A stretch of DNA of 64,000 nt from Lewinella sp. IMCC34183 (GTDB taxonomy: Bacteria > Bacteroidota > Bacteroidia > Chitinophagales > Saprospiraceae), in NCBI RefSeq assembly GCF_003390915.1, contig NZ_QMEM01000003.1, positions 1-64,000 of the forward strand, written 5' to 3'. A program made the position numbers and the translations under genes. Of this stretch, positions 26,189-35,345 are shown piece by piece. Each line of letters begins with the position of its first letter. Position 1 is the first letter of the stretch. The notes under the pieces are model-generated. The model searched no databases. It saw only the letters and a program-made list of their open reading frames with translations, and had not been told where the DNA came from.

Positions 26189-28645
26189 ATGAGATTGATT
26201 TACACTGCCTTACTAATATTGCTTTGCACCTGCGTCCGCGCCCAGACTGACGGCACCTCGCCGCCGGAACTCGCCCCCAATACGGGCGGCGTGGGCGGAA
26301 AGCTTACCGAGGCCGGCAGCGAGGCTCCGGTGGGTTTTGCCAACGTCGCGGTCTATAGTGTGGAAAACGGCGAAATGGTCGGGGGCACCACCAGCGATAT
26401 CGACGGCAATTTTACCCTGAAGAACCTCCCCTTCGGCGACTATCGCCTGGAGGTCTCCTTCATCGGCTACGAAGATGAGGAGATGCTGCTGGAACTCAAC
26501 AACGGCGAGCGCTTCATCCAGATGGGCAAGATCGACCTCAGCCAGGGCGGGGCCACGGACCTCGACGAGGTGGTGGTGACCGCCGAGCGCGCGATTATGG
26601 AACTGGGCCTGGACCGTAAATCCTTCAACGTGGAAAAGAGCGTCGCCTCCAGCGGCGGCTCCGCCGAGGACCTGCTGCGGCAGATCCCCAGCATCAACGT
26701 GGACCTGGAGGGTAACGTGAGCCTGCGGGGCAGCGGCGGGGTCCGCTTCCTGATCAACGGCCGCCCGAGCGGCCTGGTGGGCACCGATCCCACTTCCTAC
26801 CTGAAGTCACTGAGCTCCAGCGCCATCGAACGGGTGGAGGTGATCACCAACCCCGGCGCCGCCTTTGACCCCGAGGGTACGGCGGGCATCATCAACATCG
26901 TACTGAAGAAAAAGCAGGACGACGGCTTCAATGCCTCCATCAACCTGAATGCGGGCACCGGAAACAAATTTGACGGCAACCTCGACCTCAACTGGCGCAA
27001 GGGGAAGTTCAACTCCTTCGCCGGCGTGAGCGCGCGCTACGACGAGCGCTTCTTCCGCGGCTACCGCGACCAGTCCGGCACACTCGGCGACAGCCTATTT
27101 AGCCGTTACTTCACCTTCGAGGGCGACCGCCTGAACCGCTCGCAGATGTTCAAACTGGGTACCGAGTATGCCCTTTCCGACCGCGCCTCGATCGGCATCC
27201 AGGGTAACTATCAGCTAGAGACCGGCAGCAACTCGAACCTGCGGACGACCCAGTTCTTCGACAGCGAGAACACCCTCGACCGCACCAGCGTCCGCAACGA
27301 AACCGAACCCAGCGACGAAACCGACTACGAGATCCAGCTCAACTACAATCAGACCTTCCGTAAGGAAGGCCGGCGCCTGACGGGCCAGCTGCAGTACAGC
27401 CAGAACGACGAGAGCGAAATCGAGAACTACTACGAGGTCATCACCGACGCCTTCGGCGCTCCCTACGCCCCCGACGGGCGGCAACGCTCCCCTACCCTGG
27501 AGGACCGTACCCGCTTCCTGGGGGAACTGAACTACGAGCAGACCTTCGGCGACTTCAAGTTTACCACCGGCTGGCGCTCCACAATCGAGCAGCTGGAAAC
27601 CGACGCCGCCTTCCAGATCTTCGGCGGTGGTGACTACGCCACGGTGGACAGCCTGAGTAACCTCTTCCGCTACGACGAGGAAGTACACGCCCTCTACGCT
27701 ACCATCGGCGGCAAGGTGGGCAAGGTGACCTTCAACGCCGGACTGCGGGCCGAGCAGGCCTACACCACCAGCAACCTGCTGGAGCCGAACCCCGAGGTGT
27801 TCAACAACGACTACTTCAGCCTCTACCCCAGCGTGTTCGCCGGGTACAGCTTTACGGAAAACACTACGCTGCAGGCCAGCTACAGCCGCCGGGTGGAACG
27901 CCCGCGCGCCTGGGCGCTGAACCCCTTCGTCGACCGGGGCGATCCCTTCAACCTTCGCAGCGGTAACCCCTTTCTCCTGCCCGAGCGGATCAACAGCTTC
28001 GAACTGAACCTGCAGCAGCAGTACGGCAAGGGCACCCTGACCGGGGGCGTCTACTTCCGCCAGCTTACCGACATCATCAGCCGCATCACCCGCATCCAGG
28101 AGGGCGGCGTAAGCCTGAGCACCCGCGCCAACCTGGACCGCGGCCGCAACTACGGCGTGGAACTGATCGGCACCTACCGGCCCACCAACAAGCTGGACCT
28201 GACCGTGAGCGCCAACGGTTACCGCAGCGAGATCATCGGCAACAGCGACGACGAGAACATCGACCAGAATGGCTATCTCTTTAGCGGCAACGTGCAGGGC
28301 AGCTATAAACTGCCGTGGGACGTGCAGGCCCAGTTCACCTATTTCTACCGCAGCCCCGGCGTACGTCCCCAGGGGCGGATCCAGGCCATGCAGAGCCTTG
28401 ACCTCGGCTTCCGCAAGGATATTCTGGACGGTAAGGGTGCCGTCACCCTGCGGGTATCCGACCTCTTCAATACGCGTCGGTACAGCTACACCACCGAGAC
28501 CGGCGGCATCACTACCGTCAGCGAGTTCCAGCGTGAGAGCCGGATCGCCTACATCGGCTTCCAGTACAGCCTCAACCAACTCGGCCGTGGCGACCGCGAA
28601 GAGCGGCGCGGCGGCGACGGCGGTGGGATGAACGACGACTTTTAG
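26189..28645 (+). CDS. TonB-dependent receptor-like outer-membrane barrel (OMP_b-brl_3 type)
   Basis: An 818-residue outer-membrane protein. In order: a signal peptide (MRLIYTALLILLCTCVRAQ), a carboxypeptidase-regulatory-like beta-sandwich (~32-115, ending FIGYEDEEMLLEL), a TonB plug (LRQIPSINVDLEGNVSLRGSGGVRFLINGRPSG, then IERVEVITNPGAAFDPEGTAGIINIVLKKK), and a large barrel. It ends in a Gly/Asp-rich tail (RGGDGGGMNDDF) rather than a terminal aromatic strand, which is common in this group. The ligand is unknown. It has no SusD partner, so it is not a classical glycan SusC. The ATG at 26189 is taken because the frame continues upstream only through non-coding sequence. Confidence 0.9.
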   Translation: MRLIYTALLILLCTCVRAQTDGTSPPELAPNTGGVGGKLTEAGSEAPVGFANVAVYSVENGEMVGGTTSDIDGNFTLKNLPFGDYRLEVSFIGYEDEEMLLELNNGERFIQMGKIDLSQGGATDLDEVVVTAERAIMELGLDRKSFNVEKSVASSGGSAEDLLRQIPSINVDLEGNVSLRGSGGVRFLINGRPSGLVGTDPTSYLKSLSSSAIERVEVITNPGAAFDPEGTAGIINIVLKKKQDDGFNASINLNAGTGNKFDGNLDLNWRKGKFNSFAGVSARYDERFFRGYRDQSGTLGDSLFSRYFTFEGDRLNRSQMFKLGTEYALSDRASIGIQGNYQLETGSNSNLRTTQFFDSENTLDRTSVRNETEPSDETDYEIQLNYNQTFRKEGRRLTGQLQYSQNDESEIENYYEVITDAFGAPYAPDGRQRSPTLEDRTRFLGELNYEQTFGDFKFTTGWRSTIEQLETDAAFQIFGGGDYATVDSLSNLFRYDEEVHALYATIGGKVGKVTFNAGLRAEQAYTTSNLLEPNPEVFNNDYFSLYPSVFAGYSFTENTTLQASYSRRVERPRAWALNPFVDRGDPFNLRSGNPFLLPERINSFELNLQQQYGKGTLTGGVYFRQLTDIISRITRIQEGGVSLSTRANLDRGRNYGVELIGTYRPTNKLDLTVSANGYRSEIIGNSDDENIDQNGYLFSGNVQGSYKLPWDVQAQFTYFYRSPGVRPQGRIQAMQSLDLGFRKDILDGKGAVTLRVSDLFNTRRYSYTTETGGITTVSEFQRESRIAYIGFQYSLNQLGRGDREERRGGDGGGMNDDF

Positions 28646-28650
28646 TAAGC

Positions 28651-29079
28651 ATGCGCTGTCTGGTATTCCCCCTGCTGGCGCTCCTGCTGCTGCCGGCCTG
28701 CGGCCCCGACACGGGTGAGCCGCAGGCCGGCAGCCTCATGGTAGGCGACAGCCTCGTACAGCTGGCCCTGCCGGCGCCCGGCGCGACCGTCAGCTCCCCG
28801 TTGCGGGTGGAGGGGGTTGCCCTCGGATACTACTTCTTCGAGGCCAGCTTCCCGGTCCGCCTGGAAGACGGTAACGGGAAAGAACTGGCCACGGCACCGG
28901 CCACCGCCGCCGGCGACTGGATGACCGAGGACTGGGTCGGCTACTCGGCTACCCTCGAATTTGCCGCGCCGGCCACGGAGACGGGTACCCTGATCCTAGA
29001 ACGCGACAACCCCTCGGGGCTGGAGGGCAATGCCCACCGGCTGCGGGTACCGGTACGCTTCGCTTCGCCTTCCGAGTAA
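28651..29079 (+). CDS. lipoprotein with Gmad2 immunoglobulin-like domain
   Basis: A 142-residue lipoprotein (lipobox LPAC, Cys17). Residues ~38-140 match the Gmad2 fold: PAPGATVSSPLRVEGVALGYYFFEASFPVRLEDGNG, then TGTLILERDNPSG and a final HRLRVPVRF strand. This domain is found in spore germination and secreted proteins and probably mediates binding; no enzymatic role is suggested. It starts 5 bases after the stop of the barrel gene, so the pair is cotranscribed and the lipoprotein may be a surface partner of the barrel. It converges with the T9SS cargo gene. Confidence 0.8.
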   Translation: MRCLVFPLLALLLLPACGPDTGEPQAGSLMVGDSLVQLALPAPGATVSSPLRVEGVALGYYFFEASFPVRLEDGNGKELATAPATAAGDWMTEDWVGYSATLEFAAPATETGTLILERDNPSGLEGNAHRLRVPVRFASPSE

Positions 29080-29096
29080 ATACCCGGTGGCGGATA

Positions 29097-30560
29097 TCAA
29101 CGCACCACGAACCGCTGCCGCCCGACCGGCTGACCGTTCCGTAGCACGACTAGCAGGTAATTGCCCCGGGCCAGCCCGTCCACCGGGAGGGTGGCGCGCT
29201 CCCAGACCCCGGCCTGCAACAGGACCCGCTGCCCCAGCGAAGAATACACCGCCAGCGTATAGGCCGTCGTGGCCTGGGGTAGCTCCACGGTGAGGGCCGC
29301 GGTAACCGGGTTGGGGTACAGCAGTATCGGCAGATCGATGGCCGCCGGGGACGGGCGGACGGGCGATAGGATGACCGCTTCGTCGCGGAAAGCGCCGCAG
29401 CGTACCGTCGCCGTGCTGACGTAGACCAGCGCCACCCGGCGCGGTCCTCCCAGGCTACCGTAGTCTTCCGGTGAGAACGGGCTGCCGGCGGTGTACGCGG
29501 GTCCCGGGTCGGCATCGAGGCCCGCCTGATCAACGCCGCAGTCCGGGTCGTCGCCGTAGTCGACCGGGGTGGACACCTGGAGGTGGTACAGTCCGCAACT
29601 GTCGCGGCGCAGGGCGATCAGGGCGGAAACGTCGTCCTGTCCGTACAGCGTATCGAGGCGGGCGCCCGGCTGCCGGTCGAAGGCCACGGGCAGGCGGGGC
29701 CGGGAGAAGGTGAGGAGCGTATCGACGGCCACCGGGGTCGTTTCCTGGCCGCGTTCGTAGATAGCGGCCCGCACGTCGTAGGTATAGGCCTCGGCATTGG
29801 AAGCGTCTACCGCCAGAATCTCCACGGTAGAAAACCGGCCACCGAAGGGCCGGTCCGCAGCAAAAGGGGCGCCCACCGTGCTGCTGTTGTACACGTCGAT
29901 TTGGAAGGTATCACCGACCGCGGCCAGTCCGTACGTCTCCGGGGCGGGCAGCTGCACGCTGCCGGCGATCGCGCTGCTGCCGGCCAGCGTCAGGGGAGGG
30001 CTCCCATCCTCAATCCGGTACAGCCGTGGCGTAGAAACCAGATCGGTACTCTGGCCAATCACCAAAGAATCCCCTATCCGCTCACCGGATGCGGTAGAAA
30101 AGGCGATGACCTTCAGCCTGTCTTCGACGCCGAGTACCGTACCGGGCGCGTCGGAGATCACTTCGGCGTACAGCGTGGTGAGGTCGTCGTCGCGGGCCAG
30201 CCAGCGTTCGCCGACCGGTGCGGCCGGGTACAGCAACAACTGGTCGGTACTATCGAAGCGGACCATGGTACTCTCCTCGGTCTGACAAACGGAGTAGCCG
30301 AAGGGCGAGGGCACCTTGGCCACGCAGCTGACCTCCTCCCGTACCTCCAGCGAACCGTAGAGGGTATCGCAGCCCATGGCGTCGACCCGCGCCCCGAAGT
30401 ATTGGGTGGTGAACAGATCGCTGTCGTTGTCTGCGTAATCGGGGTTCTCGTACAGGTACTGTACGCCCGGTCGGAAGAGCTGGTAGTCGAACTGGGCCAA
30501 GAGGCCGGCGGGGACGCAGGTGCAGAGCAGGAGGAGGAAGCGGAGGGTTTGTAGGTACAT
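29097..30560 (-). CDS. secreted protein with type IX secretion C-terminal domain
   Basis: A 487-residue exported protein. It has an N-terminal signal peptide (LRFLLLLCTCVPAGLLAQ) and a large beta-rich body with scattered cysteines (residues ~25-400) that I cannot assign. The C-terminal ~75 residues form a type A sorting domain: LPILLYPNPVTAALTVELP, YTLAVYSSLGQRVL, ATLPVDGLARGNYLLVVLRNG and a final QRFVVR. The protein would cross the outer membrane by the T9SS and be released or attached to the cell surface. Function of the cargo part unknown. Confidence 0.85.
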   Translation of the reverse strand: MYLQTLRFLLLLCTCVPAGLLAQFDYQLFRPGVQYLYENPDYADNDSDLFTTQYFGARVDAMGCDTLYGSLEVREEVSCVAKVPSPFGYSVCQTEESTMVRFDSTDQLLLYPAAPVGERWLARDDDLTTLYAEVISDAPGTVLGVEDRLKVIAFSTASGERIGDSLVIGQSTDLVSTPRLYRIEDGSPPLTLAGSSAIAGSVQLPAPETYGLAAVGDTFQIDVYNSSTVGAPFAADRPFGGRFSTVEILAVDASNAEAYTYDVRAAIYERGQETTPVAVDTLLTFSRPRLPVAFDRQPGARLDTLYGQDDVSALIALRRDSCGLYHLQVSTPVDYGDDPDCGVDQAGLDADPGPAYTAGSPFSPEDYGSLGGPRRVALVYVSTATVRCGAFRDEAVILSPVRPSPAAIDLPILLYPNPVTAALTVELPQATTAYTLAVYSSLGQRVLLQAGVWERATLPVDGLARGNYLLVVLRNGQPVGRQRFVVR

Positions 30561-30809
30561 AGGGGGTAGCGTAGGCGTGAAAGGAGCAGGCGGGGATAAG
30601 ATAAGACCAAGGCGAGCGGCGCCGGCGACCGGTAGCTGAAAATTTGTGACTGGTCCGGAATTTTCGGAGGATTATTCAGCCGGGGCGCTGCACCGTAAAA
30701 GCGGAACCAAGGCCAGGGCGGGGAACTCTTCGGGAGGTTCCGGCTCCGGTTCGGCAGGTCGTGATTGAACGTTTTCCGATCGGCGGTTTACTAACAGAAA
30801 ACAGCCTCC

Positions 30810-32759
30810 ATGCTCAGTTTCCTCTTCGCGCATCTGCTGCTCCTGGCCACTACCCCGCCCCAGCCCTTCCGGGATCTCAGCCGGGAGTTGCACCCGGGAC
30901 CTTACTACGGCGAGCAGACTGAAAGCTGGAGGCGCCGCGCTACGGACGACTGTGCCGACGACAACGACTGGTTGCAGTATTTCCTCTACGCCCGCTACGC
31001 CAACCGCTTTGACCACGGCACCTACGACCTGGCGGAAATCGAGCGGATGGCCCTGGCCCACACCGCCCCGGAAGGCTTTGCGGCCAACTACCTTCGGTAC
31101 ATGCAGGCCGACATCGGCCGGGGACGGGTGCCCCTGATGCGCGCCTACGCGGCCGAACCGGAAAACCCCTACGCACTATCCTCGGTGCTGGGGTACGCCA
31201 TGCTGGAGGGAGATACCGCCCTGGCCCGTACGGTAAGCGAGCGGATCGACCGCCTGTTCCCCTACCCGGCCGGCCTCCTGGATTTTAACTACAACACCCT
31301 CGTCAGTGTGGCCCCGAACGGTATCCTGCTGACCTTCGGCGACGCCGATACCTATCCGGCCTGGGTGCTGCAACGGGTACACGGGGTGCGCAATGATGTT
31401 TTGGTCGTGAATTACCACCTGTTCAACCAGCTGGATGATTACGCGTCCCTGGTGTTCCGGGCGGCGGGCGTGGCCCCGCCGCCCACCGCCCACCTGCGGG
31501 ACAAACTGGAGCGACTGCGGCAATCTCGCCATCCCCTCCACGTGGCGGCAACGGTGGGCGACCGCCTGGACCGCCTGGAATTGCCGCAGTCGGACCTCTA
31601 CCCCACCGGGCTGGTGTTTCGGGTATCCGACGCGCCGGTCGAGAACCTGGCCGTTACGCGCCGGCTATACCGCGAGGAGTGGCGGCTCGACCGGCTGCGG
31701 TTGCCGCTGAGCGACTCGCCGGCGGATCGCGTAAGCCGGGAGTTGGCACCTAATTACCTGGTCTCCCTCATCGAGTTGGTGCGGCAGGACCGGCAGGGCA
31801 ACGACCAGCCCGACGAAGCCCTCCGGAGCCTGATCGACACGATCGCGCGGGCGCACGGCCTGACCGCCCGCGTGGCCGGCCTGCTCGGTGAAGGCGCTGA
31901 AGCCGAACCCCAATTGGCCAGCCGGGAGGTAGCCCTCACCGCGGCGGAACTGTTTGACGCATATGCGTACGGCTCCGTCCCCCGCCGGCCACGCGGTAGG
32001 GAGGGCAGGGACTTTGTGCCCGACTACTTCATGAAGGAAAAGGAAGTAGCGAACGGGGAATATCAGTTGTTTTTGGAGGACCTGCTGCGGCAGAAAAAGT
32101 ACGATTACCTCGACAGCGCCCGCAGCGAAAGGGTAGACTGGCTGGCCCTGCTGCCCGATAGTCTTTCCACCTTGCCGGAAGCGGAATTGTATGTCCGTGG
32201 CCGTCCGGAAGCGGCCGATCACCCCGTAGTCAACATTTCCCACCGCGGCGCGGAGCTGTACGCCTATTGGCTCACGCAGGTGTACAATCAGGACCCGAAG
32301 CGGGAGGGGGGCCGCAACGTACGCTTCCGCCTGCCCACCGCGGCGGAATTCGAACGGGCGGCCCGGGGCGGCAAGCAACACGCGCCCTATCCGTGGGGGG
32401 GGCCAGATTACCGCAACGCCCGGGGGTGCATTCTCGCCAACCTCAACGCTACCCTGCTTGATGACGACTGGACACGGGGTAATCCGGCCACTCAACCACA
32501 GCTGACATCGAAAGACCGGGAGCGAGGTTGCCGGGACGACGGCGCGTTGCTTACGGCGCCAACCGACAGTTATTATCCGAATGATTTCGGACTTTACAAC
32601 ATGAGCGGCAACGCAGCGGAAATGATCGACGTGCCCGGGCAGACCATGGGCGGCAGCTGGCGCGACGGGCCCGAGGCACTCCGGATCGGCGTGATCACAG
32701 AGCGCACGCTGCCCAGTCCGACCACCGGTTTTCGCCTCGTCATGGAATACGTGGACTAG
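30810..32759 (+). CDS. exported FGE/SUMF1-like domain protein with helical N-terminal region
   Basis: A 649-residue protein with a signal peptide (MLSFLFAHLLLLATTPP). A long helix-rich section (~20-380) contains a VAPNGILLTFGDADTYPAWVLQ segment seen in glycosyltransferase-associated or TPR proteins. A C-terminal formylglycine-generating-enzyme-like domain follows (~400-648: VPDYFMKEKEVANGEYQLFLEDL, RLPTAAEFERAARGG, YPWGGPDYRNARG, YNMSGNAAEMID, MGGSWRDG, TTGFRLVM). The two catalytic cysteines of true FGE are absent in the GGSWRDG...GFR segment, so it is likely a structural relative, as in GldK/GldJ. It is the first gene of an operon with an ECF sigma factor and a membrane protein. Confidence 0.75.
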   Translation: MLSFLFAHLLLLATTPPQPFRDLSRELHPGPYYGEQTESWRRRATDDCADDNDWLQYFLYARYANRFDHGTYDLAEIERMALAHTAPEGFAANYLRYMQADIGRGRVPLMRAYAAEPENPYALSSVLGYAMLEGDTALARTVSERIDRLFPYPAGLLDFNYNTLVSVAPNGILLTFGDADTYPAWVLQRVHGVRNDVLVVNYHLFNQLDDYASLVFRAAGVAPPPTAHLRDKLERLRQSRHPLHVAATVGDRLDRLELPQSDLYPTGLVFRVSDAPVENLAVTRRLYREEWRLDRLRLPLSDSPADRVSRELAPNYLVSLIELVRQDRQGNDQPDEALRSLIDTIARAHGLTARVAGLLGEGAEAEPQLASREVALTAAELFDAYAYGSVPRRPRGREGRDFVPDYFMKEKEVANGEYQLFLEDLLRQKKYDYLDSARSERVDWLALLPDSLSTLPEAELYVRGRPEAADHPVVNISHRGAELYAYWLTQVYNQDPKREGGRNVRFRLPTAAEFERAARGGKQHAPYPWGGPDYRNARGCILANLNATLLDDDWTRGNPATQPQLTSKDRERGCRDDGALLTAPTDSYYPNDFGLYNMSGNAAEMIDVPGQTMGGSWRDGPEALRIGVITERTLPSPTTGFRLVMEYVD

Positions 32760-33319
32760 TGGCGCTACCAACGGATCGCGAACTGCTTATCGATGCGGCC
32801 GGAGGGCGGGAAAGCGCCTTTGCCGAGCTCTACGGCCGGTACGCGGGGGAGCTGCGCGCGTATTTCGTGCGTAGCCTCGACGGCAACGTTGTGGCGGACG
32901 ACCTCGTACAGCAGGTATTCATCCAGTTGCTCGGCAGCCGGGCCTTCCGGGAACCGCAGGCGGGCCCGGCGAAACTGGACAAGCTCCTGTTCACCATCGC
33001 CAAGAACCTGCTCCGCAACCAACTGCGCGACGACCGGCGCAGGAACGACCGGGAACTGGCTTACCACGGTCCAATGGACGAGGCGCCGCCCGATCGATCG
33101 GTGGATACCAAACGTCTCGAGGAGGCCATTTCCAACCTGCCGAGTCACCAACGTCAGCCGCTGCTGTTGCGATTCCGTCACGGCATGCAGGTGCAGGCCA
33201 TCGCCGACTTGCTGGACTGCGCTCCGGGCACCGTTAAAAGTCGCCTGCATTATGGCCTGAAGCGCCTCGCCCATCTATTACAACCGCTGGCAAAGCCCGA
33301 TAAAGAGTCTCCGCGATGA
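32759..33319 (+). CDS. ECF-type RNA polymerase sigma factor
   Basis: A 186-residue sigma-70 family factor. Region 2 is visible as AFAELYGRYAGELRAYFV with the DDLVQQVFIQLL segment (~20-65). Region 4 is LPSHQRQPLLLRFRHGMQVQAIADLLDCAPGTVKSRLHYGLKRL (~125-170). It directs RNA polymerase to a small regulon in response to an envelope or other signal. The GTG start at 32759 shares one base with the stop codon of the FGE-like gene (TAGTG), showing tight coupling. Its own stop region overlaps the ATG of the next gene. Confidence 0.9.
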   Translation: MALPTDRELLIDAAGGRESAFAELYGRYAGELRAYFVRSLDGNVVADDLVQQVFIQLLGSRAFREPQAGPAKLDKLLFTIAKNLLRNQLRDDRRRNDRELAYHGPMDEAPPDRSVDTKRLEEAISNLPSHQRQPLLLRFRHGMQVQAIADLLDCAPGTVKSRLHYGLKRLAHLLQPLAKPDKESPR

Positions 33320-33843
33320 ACTACCTCGATTACCTGCTCACCCATACCTACGAGCAGCTGCCCGCTACCATACGAAATGAGGTCACCGAGCGCGACTATA
33401 GCAGCCGCAGATCCGTTGCCCTCGGCCTGCGCGCGCGCGCCGTCGATCTGCCCCCGGTACTCCGGCAAGCCTACCGACGGACGGTGGCGGTCCGGCCGCG
33501 CGCCCGCCGCCGATTCTACTGGGTGGCGGCGGCCGGCTGGCTGCTGGCGATCGCCGCGGGCGTCCTCCTTCTCGGCCATCAACCCCGGCTGGAGTACGTC
33601 GCCCGGGTAAGTCCGCCGGTGATCGAGCGGGATACGGTGGAAGTGACTCGCCACGACACCGTGGTGCGGGTGGTCTACCGGGACCGCCTGCTCCGCGATA
33701 CCTTCATTGCACCCGCGCCCGCGCCCACCTACCTCGTGGTGCACGATACGGTTTACCGGGCCCCGAAAGTGCCCTATCCTGTGGGTACGGTGGCGGTTGA
33801 CCCCGCCGGGTTGTCGCTCCTCGTCGGCAGTCGCGGAGACTAA
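33316..33843 (+). CDS. single-pass membrane protein, putative anti-sigma factor
   Basis: A 175-residue protein with a basic cytoplasmic N-terminal part (~1-65), one transmembrane helix (~68-88, YWVAAAGWLLAIAAGVLLLG) and a periplasmic tail rich in VERDTVEVTRHDTVVRVVYRD repeats. It overlaps the ECF sigma gene by four bases (ATGA at 33316). By topology and coupling it is probably the membrane anti-sigma factor for that sigma. No ZAS-type zinc motif (HxxxCxxC) is present, so this is inference. The periplasmic tail could sense the FGE-like protein. Confidence 0.65.
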   Translation: MNYLDYLLTHTYEQLPATIRNEVTERDYSSRRSVALGLRARAVDLPPVLRQAYRRTVAVRPRARRRFYWVAAAGWLLAIAAGVLLLGHQPRLEYVARVSPPVIERDTVEVTRHDTVVRVVYRDRLLRDTFIAPAPAPTYLVVHDTVYRAPKVPYPVGTVAVDPAGLSLLVGSRGD

Positions 33844-33867
33844 CCGGGCGAACAAGCGGCCTTAATT

Positions 33868-33875
33868 TACCTTAG
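33868..33875 (+). promoter_or_regulatory. possible -7 box TACCTTAG
   Basis: TAnnTTAG variant 20 nt before the ATP-grasp start at 33896. Confidence 0.35.
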
Positions 33876-33895
33876 TGCCACAAACTACCCACCAC

Positions 33896-34858
33896 ATGAA
33901 GAAAATCGGTATTCTCTACGGGCGCGAACGTTCTTTCCCCCCCGCCGTCATCCAGCGCATCAACGACAAGAACGTCGACGGCATCCGGGCCGAGCCCGTC
34001 AAGATCGACAAGGTGGGCCAGGGCCTCAACCCCGGTTACGCGGTGATCATCGACCGCATCAGCCAGGACGTACCCTTCTACCGGGCGATGCTGAAGAATG
34101 CCGCCGCCACCGGCACCGCGGTGATCAACAACCCCTTCTGGTGGAGCGCCGACGAGAAGTTCTTCAACAACGTACTGAGCGTGGGCCCCGCCGGCGTACC
34201 CGTGCCGAAGACCGTACTGCTGCCGAGCGCCCAGCTGCCCGACGACACCAGCGACGAGAGCTTCACCAATATGGCCTACCCGCTCGACTGGCAGAGCATC
34301 TTTAACTACATCGGCTGGCCCGCCTTCATGAAGCCCCACGCCGGCGGCGGCTGGAAAAGCGTGTACAAGCTTGACGGCCCCGACCAGCTCTGGAAGGCCC
34401 ACAAGGAAACCGGTCAGCTCGTCATGATGCTGCAGGAGGCCATTGACTTCACCAGCTACTTCCGTTGCTACTGCATCGGTCGCAAGTACGTGAAGATCAT
34501 GCACTACGAGCCCCGCAACGAATTTTTGGACCGCTACAAGGTGCAACACGACGTGAGCCAGGAACTCCTGAACACCATCCACGACTACGTACTCAAGCTC
34601 AATAACTGGCTCGGCTACGACTTCAACACGGTGGAATTTGCCATTCGTGACGGCATCCCCTACGCCATCGACTTCTGCAACCCGGCCCCCGACGCCGACA
34701 AGTTCAGCGTGGGCGATGAGAACTTCGAATGGGTCATCGAGACCAGCGCGAACTACGCCATCGAGCGGGCCCAGCAACAGGAACCCGGCCGCGACAACCT
34801 GACGTGGGGCGAGTACATCCGCAAGGCGGTGGACGGTAGCTATGCGTTTGGGAAGTAG
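33896..34858 (+). CDS. ATP-grasp domain protein
   Basis: A 320-residue cytoplasmic protein with the ATP-grasp fold used for carboxylate-amine or carboxylate-thiol ligation. The N-terminal lobe (~1-90) begins KKIGILYGRERSFPPAVIQRINDK. The central ATP lobe contains IGWPAFMKPHAGGGWKSVYKLDG near 136-158 (ATP-binding lysine and glycine loop). The C-terminal lobe has NTVEFAIRDGIPYAIDFCNPAPDAD near 240-264, with the metal-binding E, D and N. The natural substrate is unknown. No adjacent carboxylate-amine ligase or peptide gene was found. The start is ATG 33896; an earlier GTG at 33875 overlaps the promoter. Confidence 0.8.
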   Translation: MKKIGILYGRERSFPPAVIQRINDKNVDGIRAEPVKIDKVGQGLNPGYAVIIDRISQDVPFYRAMLKNAAATGTAVINNPFWWSADEKFFNNVLSVGPAGVPVPKTVLLPSAQLPDDTSDESFTNMAYPLDWQSIFNYIGWPAFMKPHAGGGWKSVYKLDGPDQLWKAHKETGQLVMMLQEAIDFTSYFRCYCIGRKYVKIMHYEPRNEFLDRYKVQHDVSQELLNTIHDYVLKLNNWLGYDFNTVEFAIRDGIPYAIDFCNPAPDADKFSVGDENFEWVIETSANYAIERAQQQEPGRDNLTWGEYIRKAVDGSYAFGK

Positions 34859-34860
34859 GG

Positions 34861-34916
34861 GCTCGCTGCGCTCGCGGTAGAGGACAACCCTGGATTCTAC
34901 CGTGAGCGAAGCGAGC
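34861..34916. repeat. imperfect inverted repeat of the GCGAGCGCAGCGAGC family
   Basis: Arm 1 at 34861-34881 and arm 2 at 34896-34916, each 21 nt with two differences, separated by 14 nt. Each arm carries CTACC joined to a GCGAGCGCAGCGAGC-like word, as in the tandem arrays at 1-184 and 58709-58987. It starts two bases after the ATP-grasp stop codon and may act as a bidirectional terminator. Confidence 0.7.
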
Positions 34917-34933
34917 TCTACCGACAAAGCCCT

Positions 34934-35338
34934 CTACTTAATACTGTCCACAAACAGCTTGTGATCCAGCGATAGCCGTCCCGGGCCCGCGATCAGGATA
35001 GCGATGGCCACTACGGCGTAATTCAGGGGGTTGGCAATCCTACCCCAGGGATCGCCGGCGGCGTAGTGAACCAGCAGGGCCGCCACCAGCATAGTGATGA
35101 TGTAGGGAATCGTAGCCAGCCGAGTGAAGAGTCCCAGAGCAATAAGTACGCCGCACACGAATTCGGCCACGGCCGCCAGGATCAGGCTTAGTGTGGGACC
35201 TACCCCGATCGGGTCGCCGAATTCAAAGTTACCGGCGAACACCTTCATCATTTTCGGCCAGCCGTGGGCAAAGGCCATCTCCAGGCCGAACCAGACGCGC
35301 AGGAACAGGAGTGCTACGTCGATATTTCCTTTAGTCAT
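34934..35338 (-). CDS. DoxX family membrane protein
   Basis: A 134-residue inner-membrane protein with four transmembrane helices (~8-28, 50-70, 76-95 and 105-122). The family signatures are LFLRVWFGLEMAFAHGWPKM near residue 10 and LLVHYAAGDPWGRIANPLNYAVVAIAILIAGPGRLSLD near the C-terminus. DoxX-like proteins are linked to redox or quinone functions, but the role of most is unknown. It lies 7 nt downstream of the hypothetical gene at 35346 and is probably cotranscribed with it. Confidence 0.88.
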   Translation of the reverse strand: MTKGNIDVALLFLRVWFGLEMAFAHGWPKMMKVFAGNFEFGDPIGVGPTLSLILAAVAEFVCGVLIALGLFTRLATIPYIITMLVAALLVHYAAGDPWGRIANPLNYAVVAIAILIAGPGRLSLDHKLFVDSIK

Positions 35339-35345
35339 AGGTGGG

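Noticed and set aside
30810-32759. Active formylglycine-generating enzyme
   Set aside because: The C-terminal catalytic cysteine pair is missing in the segment between GGSWRDG and GFRLVM.
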